Positions 1 through 6,539 of a stretch of DNA of 20,180 nucleotides are shown here, piece after piece. The notes beneath the pieces are model-generated. The model was not told the DNA's origin. It worked only from the letters and a program-made list of their open reading frames with translations, and ran no database searches. The stretch lies in contig DQFX01000040.1 in NCBI GenBank assembly GCA_003531585.1, forward strand, positions 1 to 20,180, in the 5' to 3' direction. The DNA is from Oscillospiraceae bacterium. Its GTDB lineage: Bacteria > Bacillota > Clostridia > Oscillospirales > Ruminococcaceae. The stretch's first letter is position 1; the number at the start of each line of letters is the position of its first letter. Made by a program: the position numbers and the translations under genes.

Positions 1-86
1 CACTCGCCGCTAAATTATAGTTTCCCCCAGCAACATAATAAACCCAAATTCTCAGTTTCTCTCCGAGACCATGACCATATCTCACA

Positions 87-116
87 CAAAAACAAGGCTG
101 CCTTTCGGCAGCCTTG
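87..116 (-). terminator. Rho-independent terminator of the ilvBNC operon
   Basis: A perfect 10-bp stem (CAAGGCTGCC at 93-102 with GGCAGCCTTG at 107-116) closes on a four-base loop. Read on the minus strand it is followed by a T-rich run (TTTTTGTG). It lies about 20 bases after the ilvC stop codon, so it most likely ends the ilv transcript. Confidence 0.9.
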
Positions 117-136
117 AAATGTATTGAGAAAGTCAA

Positions 137-1234
137 TTACTTTCTGGTGGTCTTCTTAGCAGTGGGCTTCTTAGCGGAAGCCTTGGGAGCAGCCTTCTTA
201 TCGGAAGCCTTTGCAGCAGCGCCTGTGCCGGAAGCTACGTCGATATCGTCAGTCCAGCTATAGAGCTTACGCAGCTCAGCGCCGACCTTCTCAAGCTGAT
301 GCTCGCTCTCGATGCGGCGGCAAGCGTTGAAGTGGCTTCTGCCCATCTTGTTCTCGGTGATCCAGTTGCGTGCGAATGTACCGTCCTGAATCTCGTGAAG
401 GACCTTCTTCATTTCCTTCTTGGTATCCTCGGTGATGATTCTCTTGCCGATCTCGTAGTCGCCGTACTCAGCGGTGTCGGAGATGGAGTATCTCATCATC
501 TTGAAGCCGCCCTTGTAGATCAGGTCAACGATCAGCTTCATCTCGTGAATGCACTCGAAGTATGCGTTCTGGGGATCATAACCAGCCTCAACCAGGGTCT
601 CGAAACCAGCCTTCATCAGGGCAGTTACACCGCCGCAGAGTACGCACTGCTCACCGAACAGGTCGGTCTCAGTCTCGCACTGGAATGTGGTGTCAAGAAC
701 ACCGGCTCTGGAGCCGCCGATACCAGCAGCATATGCAAGACCGATGTCGTGAGCTCTGCCGGAAGCGTCCTGATATACTGCGATAAGGCAGGGAACGCCT
801 CTGCCGATCTGGTACTCGGAACGTACAGTGTGACCCGGGCCCTTAGGAGCGATCATGATAACGTCAACGTCAGCCGGCGGAACGATCTGACCGAAGTGGA
901 TATTGAAGCCGTGTGCGAAAGCAAGGATCTTGCCTGCGGAGAGGTTCGGAGCGATGCTTTCCTTATAAAGATCAGCCTGTCTCTCATCGTTGATGAGGAT
1001 CATGATGAGATCTGCCTTCTTAGCAGCCTCAGCGGCTGTGTAAACCTTAAAGCCTGCGTCCTCAGCCTTCTTCCAGCTCTTGGAGCCTTCGTACAGACCA
1101 ATGATGACATTAACACCGCTCTCCTTGAGGTTCAGAGCGTGTGCGTGACCCTGGCTGCCGTAGCCGATGATAGCAACGGTCTTGCCGTCGAGCAGGGACA
1201 GGTTGCAGTCTTCCTGATGATAAATCTGTGCCAT
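137..1234 (-). CDS. ilvC: Ketol-acid reductoisomerase with Lys/Ala-rich C-terminal tail
   Basis: This is the cytosolic NADPH- and Mg-dependent enzyme that isomerises and reduces acetolactate or acetohydroxybutyrate, the second common step of valine, leucine and isoleucine synthesis. The N-terminal Rossmann domain shows GYGSQGHAHALNLK (about residues 24-37), followed by the FAHGFNIHFGQI and KGPGHTVR motifs. The C-terminal knotted domain has metal-binding acidic residues D191 and E195 in ETETDLFGEQ and the conserved YFECIHEMKLI segment. The core ends near residue 335, as in class I enzymes of about 330-340 aa. About 30 extra residues follow, with nine lysines and many alanines (AAPKASAKKPTAKK), which is unusual for this family. 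The ATG is preceded by AAAAGGAGAT. It is third in an ilvB-ilvN-ilvC operon, 60 bases after ilvN, and ends at a strong terminator. The enzyme call is very secure; the role of the tail is unknown. Confidence 0.97.
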   Translation of the reverse strand: MAQIYHQEDCNLSLLDGKTVAIIGYGSQGHAHALNLKESGVNVIIGLYEGSKSWKKAEDAGFKVYTAAEAAKKADLIMILINDERQADLYKESIAPNLSAGKILAFAHGFNIHFGQIVPPADVDVIMIAPKGPGHTVRSEYQIGRGVPCLIAVYQDASGRAHDIGLAYAAGIGGSRAGVLDTTFQCETETDLFGEQCVLCGGVTALMKAGFETLVEAGYDPQNAYFECIHEMKLIVDLIYKGGFKMMRYSISDTAEYGDYEIGKRIITEDTKKEMKKVLHEIQDGTFARNWITENKMGRSHFNACRRIESEHQLEKVGAELRKLYSWTDDIDVASGTGAAAKASDKKAAPKASAKKPTAKKTTRK

Positions 1235-1294
1235 TGTTTTGTATCTCCTTTTGAAGAATATTATACGACGCCTTGTGAGCGAGGTTATACGAAT

Positions 1295-1786
1295 TTAAAC
1301 CCTTACGGCGGCTTCGCCCTTCTGCATGGCAATGGTGCCGGTGCGGACCACTTCCTTGATGCCGTAGGGACGCAGCAGCTCCTCGTATGTGTCGAGATTC
1401 TGCTTCGTGTCGGAAAGCTCGATCGTCATTGAGTTGGTCGAGATATCAGAGATCTTGCCCTTTGCTATGTCTGCGATACTGATTATCTCAGGGCGCTGCT
1501 TGGGCGTGCAACTAACCTTTATGAGCACAAGCTCACGTGTGACCGCCGAATCACTATGCAGCGTCTTGACCTTGATAACGTCGATGAGCTTGTTGAGCTG
1601 CTTCTCGATCTGTTCAAGGGTGTACGCGCTTCCGTCGGCAACTATCGTAATGCGGGATACGCGCTCGTCGTCGGTGACGCCCACGGCAAGGCTGTCGATA
1701 TTGAAGCCTCTGCGCGCGAACAGTCCGGCAACCCTGGCGAGGACTCCGGCATGGTTTTCGACCAGTACTGAAATTGTATGCTTCAT
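1295..1786 (-). CDS. ilvN: Acetolactate synthase small (regulatory) subunit
   Basis: This is the regulatory subunit of acetohydroxyacid synthase, which in this family activates the large subunit and confers feedback inhibition by branched-chain amino acids. The 163-residue protein has the usual length. An N-terminal ACT domain is visible (TISVLVENHAGVLARVAGLFARRGFNIDSLAVG, roughly residues 4-36). It is followed by the ERVSRITIVADG strand and the typical C-terminal ALS small-subunit domain, with ELVLIKVSC and an end near YGIKEVVRTGTIAM. The gene starts 13 bases after the ilvB stop, and the GGGGGTGG between them serves as its ribosome binding site, so the two subunits are probably translationally coupled. 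The valine-binding N/G of the ACT loop (ENHAGVL) is present, so feedback control is expected by inference. Confidence 0.96.
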   Translation of the reverse strand: MKHTISVLVENHAGVLARVAGLFARRGFNIDSLAVGVTDDERVSRITIVADGSAYTLEQIEKQLNKLIDVIKVKTLHSDSAVTRELVLIKVSCTPKQRPEIISIADIAKGKISDISTNSMTIELSDTKQNLDTYEELLRPYGIKEVVRTGTIAMQKGEAAVRV

Positions 1787-1799
1787 ATGCCCACCCCCG

Positions 1800-3413
1800 T
1801 CACAGAATCGTCTTTTCGAAGTCCTCTACCGCCGCCTCGATGAGGTACGGCTTGTCGGACTCCAGCATGCGCTTTATCGCGCCTTCCATCTTTTCGGGGC
1901 TGTCAACCAGCTCGTTTGCAATACCGTATGCGTCCGCAAGCTTTGTGAAGCAGGGGCTTCCGTCGATGGAAACCGCCATCAGCCGGTTGTCGTACGCCTT
2001 CTCCTGAAGCTCGCGCACCATTCCGAGGTAATTGTTCCTCATCACGATGACCTTTACGGCAACATCGTGCTGAACAGCCGTTGCAAGCTCCATCATCTGC
2101 ATCTGGAACGAACCGTCGCCGCAGATCGCAACGACCTGCCTTGACGGATCAGCGAGCTTTGCGCCGATAGCCGCCGGCAGCGAGTAGCCCATCGTGCCCA
2201 TGCCGCCGGAGGTCAGGAACCTGCCGCCGTTGATGGTGATGTTGCGCGCCGTCCAGATCTGGTTCTGACCTACGTCCGCAACGACTACAGCGTCGTCGGG
2301 AAGCTGTCTGTCCAGGGCGTGTATGAACTCCTTCGGGTTTACATAACCCGCGGGAGCCGGCTCTATCGCCTTATCCTCGCGGAACCCGTCGAGCTGCTTC
2401 TTCCAGCCTGAGTTGTCCGCGCCGCCCTTCACAGCCTCGAGAAGCTGCCCCAGGACGAGCGTGAGGTCGCCGACTATCGGGATATCCACGTCGAGGTTCT
2501 TTCCGATCTCGGCGGGGTCTATGTCAATATGGATAACTGTCATGTCGTCGCGCTGCTTCATTGCCGCAATAGCGCGGTCGCCCACTCTCGCGCCCATCAG
2601 TATGAGCGTGTCGCAGGAGTTTACCGCGGTATTCGCCGCCTTGCAGCCGTGCATGCCGAGCATTCCGTAGAACAGCGGCGAATCAGTCGGGATAGCGCCC
2701 AGACCCATCATCGTGGAAACCACGGGGATATCGGTCTTTTCAGCGAAATCGCGCATAAGAGCCGCGGCGTCGCCGGTGAAAAGCCCGCCGCCGGCAAGGA
2801 TAAGCGGCTTCTTCGACTCTGCGATCGCAGCAGCCGCGCGCTTTATCTGGTTGCCGTTGCCGGTGCTGCTCGGGCGGTAGCTGCGGATATCCACGGTTTC
2901 AGGATACTCAAAGTCTATCTCAGCCTTCTGAACATCGAACGGAACGTCTATCAGCACCGGGCCTCTTCTGCCGGTGCCCGCGATATAGAACGCGCGCTTG
3001 AACACCTCGGCGGTGTCCTCAGGGCGCTTGAGAAGGTAACTGTGCTTTACGAACGGCTCTGCGGAGCCTGTGATATCCGCTTCCTGGAAAACATCTCTGC
3101 CTATCTGGTCGGAGTTCACCTGACCGGTGATCACCACCATCGGCACGGAATCCATATACGCCGTTGCGATCGCCGTGATGAGATTCAGGGCGCCGGGACC
3201 GCTGGTCGCGACGGCGACTGCGGGCTTGCCGGTAATGCGGGCGTAGCCGCTTGCGGCATGGCCTCCGTTGACCTCGTGGCGGACGAGTATATGACGGATA
3301 TCTGTTTTATATAATTCATCGTAGAAAGGGCAGATAGCGGCACCGGGATAACCGAAAACGGTGGATATACCCTCGGCTGAGAGACATTCTGTCATAGCCT
3401 TTGCTACAGTCAT
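1800..3413 (-). CDS. ilvB: Acetolactate synthase large (catalytic) subunit
   Basis: This thiamine-diphosphate enzyme condenses pyruvate with pyruvate or 2-oxobutyrate at the head of branched-chain amino acid synthesis. It shows the N-terminal TPP pyrimidine domain with FGYPGAAICP and the catalytic glutamate in VRHEVNGGHAASGYAR. A central FAD/transhydrogenase-like domain (KPLILAGGGLF) and the C-terminal TPP-binding motif GDGSFQMQMMELATA ... NNYLGMVRE follow. The last motif and QVNSDQIGRD separate it from other ThDP enzymes. The frame stays open to a GTG at 3473, but no Shine-Dalgarno precedes that codon, and the ATG at 3440 sits directly against AAAGGA. I chose the ATG at 3413 (MTVAKAMTECL), which has AAGG six bases upstream and gives the usual family N-terminus and about 537 residues. 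It is the first gene of the operon. The start is less certain than the function. Confidence 0.95.
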   Translation of the reverse strand: MTVAKAMTECLSAEGISTVFGYPGAAICPFYDELYKTDIRHILVRHEVNGGHAASGYARITGKPAVAVATSGPGALNLITAIATAYMDSVPMVVITGQVNSDQIGRDVFQEADITGSAEPFVKHSYLLKRPEDTAEVFKRAFYIAGTGRRGPVLIDVPFDVQKAEIDFEYPETVDIRSYRPSSTGNGNQIKRAAAAIAESKKPLILAGGGLFTGDAAALMRDFAEKTDIPVVSTMMGLGAIPTDSPLFYGMLGMHGCKAANTAVNSCDTLILMGARVGDRAIAAMKQRDDMTVIHIDIDPAEIGKNLDVDIPIVGDLTLVLGQLLEAVKGGADNSGWKKQLDGFREDKAIEPAPAGYVNPKEFIHALDRQLPDDAVVVADVGQNQIWTARNITINGGRFLTSGGMGTMGYSLPAAIGAKLADPSRQVVAICGDGSFQMQMMELATAVQHDVAVKVIVMRNNYLGMVRELQEKAYDNRLMAVSIDGSPCFTKLADAYGIANELVDSPEKMEGAIKRMLESDKPYLIEAAVEDFEKTIL

Positions 3414-3497
3414 GCGAACCTTACTCAAATCCTGGAACATTCCTTTCGGACGCCGCCCCGTGGCAGCGCACACAATTTCTATATTAGATACAGCTTA

Positions 3498-3526
3498 ATT
3501 ATACCAAACAACAGCGCACTTGTCAA
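3498..3526 (-). promoter_or_regulatory. Consensus sigma-A promoter of ilvBNC
   Basis: On the minus strand TTGACA (complement of 3521-3526) and TATAAT (complement of 3498-3503) are separated by exactly 17 bases, a perfect match to the vegetative consensus. The predicted start near 3491 gives a leader of only about 78 bases to the chosen ilvB ATG. I see no T-box, leader peptide or terminator hairpin in that leader. Confidence 0.88.
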
Positions 3527-3601
3527 GAGAAATATGCAAAAAAAGCTCCTGTTTTGTCACAGATCGGGGGCAGGCGTGCAAGACAGGCGCAAAACAGCGC
3601 A

Positions 3602-3637
3602 TAGAAAACCCCGCCGAAGCCCGTTCCGGCGGGGTTT
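3602..3637 (-). terminator. Rho-independent terminator downstream of rhaB
   Basis: An 11-bp stem pairs AAACCCCGCCG (3606-3616) with CGGCGGGGTTT (3627-3637) around a 10-base loop. On the minus strand it is followed by TTTTCTAT. It begins five bases after the rhaB stop and separates the sugar operon from the ilv promoter. Confidence 0.88.
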
Positions 3638-3641
3638 GACG

Positions 3642-5120
3642 TTATTCCGGCTTCCTGGTGAGCTTTCTATAGCGCTCAAGCTGTTCCGACCACATATCAT
3701 GCTCCTGCGGAAGGAACTCCTGCGTAAGCCCGGACTGCGTGATGATACGCCGCGCCTCCGCGATATCCGGTATCTCTCCGAGCGCGATGAGCGTGGAGAT
3801 ACCGTTGCCCAGCGCGGTCGCCTCCGTGGGACCTGCGACCGCCGGAATACCCGCAGCGTCCGCGGTAAGCTGGCACAGCAGATTATCCTTGGTGCCTCCG
3901 CCTATCATGTGGATACGACCGTACTCAAGTCCGGTCAGCGCGGTCATTTCCCGGAGGGTCAGCGCGAACTCGCACGCCAGGCTCTGGTAAATGCACCGCA
4001 TTATCTCGCCCGGCTCCTTCGGAACCGGCTGATTTGTGCGCCGGCAGTACTCCTGGATCTTCGGCGGCATGTCGTCCGGAAGGGCGAACTCCGGCGCGGC
4101 TGGGTCAATGAAACTCTGGAACGGAGCCGCTCCCCTCGCCATGCTCTCAAGGTCGGCGAAGCTGTAGCCCGCGCACCTCGTGGAGTTATACCACCTGCGG
4201 GTCTCCTGGATAAGCCACAGACCCATGATATTCTTCAGCAGCGTTGTGGTGCCGCCGCAGCCGCCCTCGTTGGTAAGTCCCATATTTAGAGCCTGCTCGG
4301 TTACGACCGGACGTTTCAGCTCCGTGCCGAAAAGCGTCCAGGTGCCGCAGCTCAGGAACGCGAACTTTTCCTCCTGCGTGGGAACCGCAAGCACTGCGGA
4401 AGCCGTATCGTGGGAAGCGCAGGCGTACACCGGAACCGGCTCTATGCGAAGCTCGCCTGCGAGCTCCTGCTTGAGCATTCCGTAGCGCTCCCCGGGCTGT
4501 ATCAGCGGCGCGAAGATACGTTTCGGAAGCCCCAGCGCCTCGATGAGCCGGATATTCCAGCCCCGGGTCTTCTGGTCGATGAGCTGGGTGGTGGTCGCCT
4601 CGGTGAATTCGCTGCGGCACTCCCCGGTCAGGAAGTACGCGAACAGATCGGGCATCATAAGCAGCTTTTCCGCGCGGAATATCGCGTTTTTCTCGTGCTT
4701 CACAAGGTAGTTGAGCTGGAACAGCGTGTTTATGCTCATCGGCTGTATGCCGCTCTGCATGAAAAGCTCCTCCGCCGGGATACTGCCGCACACCTCCTCG
4801 ACCATGCCCTCGGTGCGGCGGTCGCGGTAGTGAACCGGCTTTTCCAGGAGCTGTCCGTCCTGACCTATCAGTCCGAAATCCACGCCCCAGGTGTCAATGC
4901 TTATCGCGTCGAAGCCTCCGTTGAACACGCCGAAGCTGAGCGCTGTCCTCATCTGCTCCCACAGCTCGTCGATATCCCAGCGGAGGTGTCCGTCCTCGGT
5001 CACGGGGACGTTCGGGAAACGGTGGATCTCCTCAAGTGTGAACCCGCCGTTCTCGCAGCGGCAGAGCATTGCGCGTGCGCTTGAAGCGCCGAAATCAAAT
5101 ACTAATACGGTCTTTGGCAT
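3642..5120 (-). CDS. rhaB: L-rhamnulokinase (FGGY family)
   Basis: This enzyme phosphorylates L-rhamnulose to L-rhamnulose 1-phosphate with ATP in the cytosol. The 492-residue length is typical. The N-terminal ATPase-fold domain begins VLVFDFGASSARAML, the rhamnulokinase form of the phosphate-1 motif. It is followed by LRWDIDELWEQM and the substrate-side SIDTWGVDFGLI and HYRDRRTEGM motifs. The likely catalytic base is D238 in ACASHDTASAV, and the C-terminal domain has the adenosine motif IHMIGGGTKDNLLCQLTA. The ATG has AGGAG six bases upstream. The gene is the last of a minus-strand operon with a class II aldolase and a GNAT remnant. A palindromic MITE-like element ends only 16 bases before its start codon. 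Isomerase, mutarotase and transporter genes are not in the window. Another deoxyketose kinase (for example for L-fuculose) is possible but less likely. Confidence 0.93.
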   Translation of the reverse strand: MPKTVLVFDFGASSARAMLCRCENGGFTLEEIHRFPNVPVTEDGHLRWDIDELWEQMRTALSFGVFNGGFDAISIDTWGVDFGLIGQDGQLLEKPVHYRDRRTEGMVEEVCGSIPAEELFMQSGIQPMSINTLFQLNYLVKHEKNAIFRAEKLLMMPDLFAYFLTGECRSEFTEATTTQLIDQKTRGWNIRLIEALGLPKRIFAPLIQPGERYGMLKQELAGELRIEPVPVYACASHDTASAVLAVPTQEEKFAFLSCGTWTLFGTELKRPVVTEQALNMGLTNEGGCGGTTTLLKNIMGLWLIQETRRWYNSTRCAGYSFADLESMARGAAPFQSFIDPAAPEFALPDDMPPKIQEYCRRTNQPVPKEPGEIMRCIYQSLACEFALTLREMTALTGLEYGRIHMIGGGTKDNLLCQLTADAAGIPAVAGPTEATALGNGISTLIALGEIPDIAEARRIITQSGLTQEFLPQEHDMWSEQLERYRKLTRKPE

Positions 5121-5136
5121 AAAAAACTCCTGGAAT

Positions 5137-5315
5137 TAGGGCAACACCGCACAAAGACCATATTTTGTATTTTGTACGCATCTTGCTTGCAGATTTTCCG
5201 TCATTTTGTACAATTCGTCCTTGCAAGGCGTCAGCCTTGCTGCGTCCTCATTGTACAATCTGACGAAAAATCTGACTGCGCAATATGCGCACAATCTTTG
5301 TGCGGTATTGCCTTA
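5137..5315. mobile_element. MITE-like palindromic element (about 179 bp)
   Basis: The ends are inverted copies of one another: TAGGGCAACACCGCACAAAG begins the left end (5137) and its near-identical reverse complement closes the right end (5315), with two mismatches over 21 bases. Inner segments also pair, including AGATTTTCCGTCATTTTGTA (5191-5210) with the complement of the segment near 5256-5274, and GCAAGGC with GCCTTGC at the tip. Nearly the whole element can therefore fold into one long hairpin. TA lies at both borders (5137-5138 and 5314-5315), consistent with a TA target duplication as made by IS630/Tc1-type transposases. No protein is encoded. The MITE assignment is inference from structure; transposition has not been shown. 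Confidence 0.75.
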
Positions 5316-5566
5316 GATCTTTTTCTCAAGGCAGACGAGCTGCACTCCGGTAAGCCAGTTGAACGTACACGGAACTATCCCCGCCTCGCGCCGGCGTACT
5401 CCAGCACGAACAGCTCGCCAAGGGAAACCGCGGTCTCAGCCGTGGCGCGCACGGGATATGCCACGCGCTGCCAGCCGATACTGCCCGATTCTTCTTCATC
5501 GTGGATATGGTCGTATATCTCTGTTACGGCGTCTATATCCGCTTCTGCCGCCTTTCTTATGTTCAC
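5313..5566 (-). pseudogene. GNAT acetyltransferase gene with large internal deletion and frameshift
   Basis: The upstream part starts at a GTG (5564-5566) with GAGGAG seven bases before it. It encodes a recognisable GNAT N-terminus (NIRKAAEADIDAVTEIYDHI, then TAETAVSLGELFVLEYAG) and stops at 5375 after 63 residues. In a different frame directly after it, from about 5390 down to the TAA at 5313, lies a GNAT C-terminus reading REAGIVPCTFNWLTGVQLV followed by CLEKKI. GNAT enzymes of this type are about 160-170 aa, so roughly 80-90 residues, including the acetyl-CoA-binding core, are missing. The stop codon coincides with the TA border of the MITE-like element. The GTG lies nine bases after the aldolase stop, whose TGA overlaps the ribosome binding site, so the intact ancestor was a translationally coupled member of this operon. 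A functional 63-aa peptide is unlikely. Confidence 0.8.
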
Positions 5567-5575
5567 GGATTCTCC

Positions 5576-6253
5576 TCAGTGGTACTTTCTGTATCCGGGG
5601 TGTCTTATCGGGAAGGACTTTCCTATCTCGCAGCACTCCTGTATCTTATCCATCGGGAGGTCCTTCGCGCCGCCGAGCTGACGCGCCACAAGGCTCACCT
5701 TCGCGAAATGCTCCAGCGTTTCCATGCGGTAGTACGCCTGAATGATATCCACGCCGACGGTAAGCGCGCCGTGGTTCTCCATCAGTATCGTGTCGTGGTT
5801 CTCGAGGAACGGAACTATGCTGTCCGCAACGCCCACCGAACCGGGGGTGTCATACGGAGCTATCGGAACGCTTCCCAGGAAAATTATAGCCTCCGGCATG
5901 GTGTAGTCGTCAAGCGGGATATGCGCGATGGCGAATCCGGTGGCTGTCGGCGGGTGCGCGTGGACTACGGCGTTGACCTCCGGGCGCGCGGCATAGCAGC
6001 GCAGATGTACCTTGAACTCGCTGGTGGGCTTGTACCCCGGGAGTCTCGCTGGCTCTACGACCTCGTTGTCGGCGTTCATCTTGATGAGCATATCCGGCGT
6101 GAGCATAGCCTTGCTGGTGCCGGTTGGGGTAGTAATGAAATTGCCGTCCGGCAGGCGCGCGGAGATGTTGCCGTCGTTAGCCGCCACGAAGCCGAGCTGC
6201 CACAGTTTGTGGCCGACCTCGCATATTGCTTCCCTGATCTCCTGTTCAGTCAT
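5576..6253 (-). CDS. Class II aldolase, L-fuculose/L-rhamnulose-phosphate aldolase type
   Basis: This zinc-dependent aldolase is predicted to cleave a 1-phosphorylated deoxyketose into dihydroxyacetone phosphate and L-lactaldehyde. The 225-residue length matches the short FucA type rather than the longer enterobacterial RhaD (about 274 aa). The phosphate-binding loop NDGNISAR (residues 26-33) and TPTGTSK are present. So are the catalytic glutamate E79 (TSEFKVH) and the zinc ligands H98 and H100 (VVHAHPP) and H161 (MENHGAL). It is the first gene of the operon that also carries rhaB, which suggests that L-rhamnulose 1-phosphate is the physiological substrate, although sequence alone cannot exclude L-fuculose 1-phosphate. 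The ATG has AGGAAGG upstream, and the promoter lies within an inverted repeat. The family call is secure; the substrate is inferred from its neighbour. Confidence 0.9.
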   Translation of the reverse strand: MTEQEIREAICEVGHKLWQLGFVAANDGNISARLPDGNFITTPTGTSKAMLTPDMLIKMNADNEVVEPARLPGYKPTSEFKVHLRCYAARPEVNAVVHAHPPTATGFAIAHIPLDDYTMPEAIIFLGSVPIAPYDTPGSVGVADSIVPFLENHDTILMENHGALTVGVDIIQAYYRMETLEHFAKVSLVARQLGGAKDLPMDKIQECCEIGKSFPIRHPGYRKYH

Positions 6254-6292
6254 GTGTTAGTACCTTCCTGTTCGTTTGAATTTTCGGACATG

Positions 6293-6343
6293 TAATCCTT
6301 TACTTATCATTTTATCATGTATCTTCGCAAAAGTAAAGGATTA
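6293..6343 (-). promoter_or_regulatory. Promoter of the aldolase-rhaB operon inside a 13-bp inverted repeat
   Basis: On the minus strand TTTACT (complement of 6332-6337) and TAAAAT (complement of 6309-6314) are 17 bases apart. The promoter is flanked by a perfect inverted repeat, TAATCCTTTACTT (6293-6305) and AAGTAAAGGATTA (6331-6343). One arm covers the -35 box and the other lies around the expected start. This is the geometry of paired operator half-sites for a sugar-responsive regulator. The promoter is well supported; the operator role is inference. Confidence 0.78.
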
Positions 6344-6418
6344 ATCACAGGTTTTTATTTGTGCATAATCAACAAAAATCGCCGCCGTGATTTTTAACCT
6401 CCACCTCATGGCAACGGC

Positions 6419-6465
6419 TTGTAATATTCAGGTTTTTGTAGTATAATGATTGCATGGATCATTAT
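6419..6465 (+). promoter_or_regulatory. Promoter with candidate operator for the helicase-GHKL pair
   Basis: TTGTAA (6419-6424) and TATAAT (6442-6447) are separated by 17 bases. An inverted repeat, ATAATGAT (6443-6450) and ATCATTAT (6458-6465), covers the -10 box and the predicted start and could be a repressor site or a leader hairpin. The transcript would begin about 85 bases before the first start codon. Confidence 0.7.
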
Positions 6466-6539
6466 GACCGGGGAAATTTTACAGTTTCTTACGGCGGTGA
6501 CATATAAACCGAATAAACCTAACTACGGAGGTGCGCTTG

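Noticed and set aside
299..1432. 377-aa open frame on the plus strand over ilvC and ilvN
   Set aside because: It is antisense to two certain genes, lacks a ribosome binding site and reads as the Leu/Val/Ala-rich shadow of codon-biased genes.
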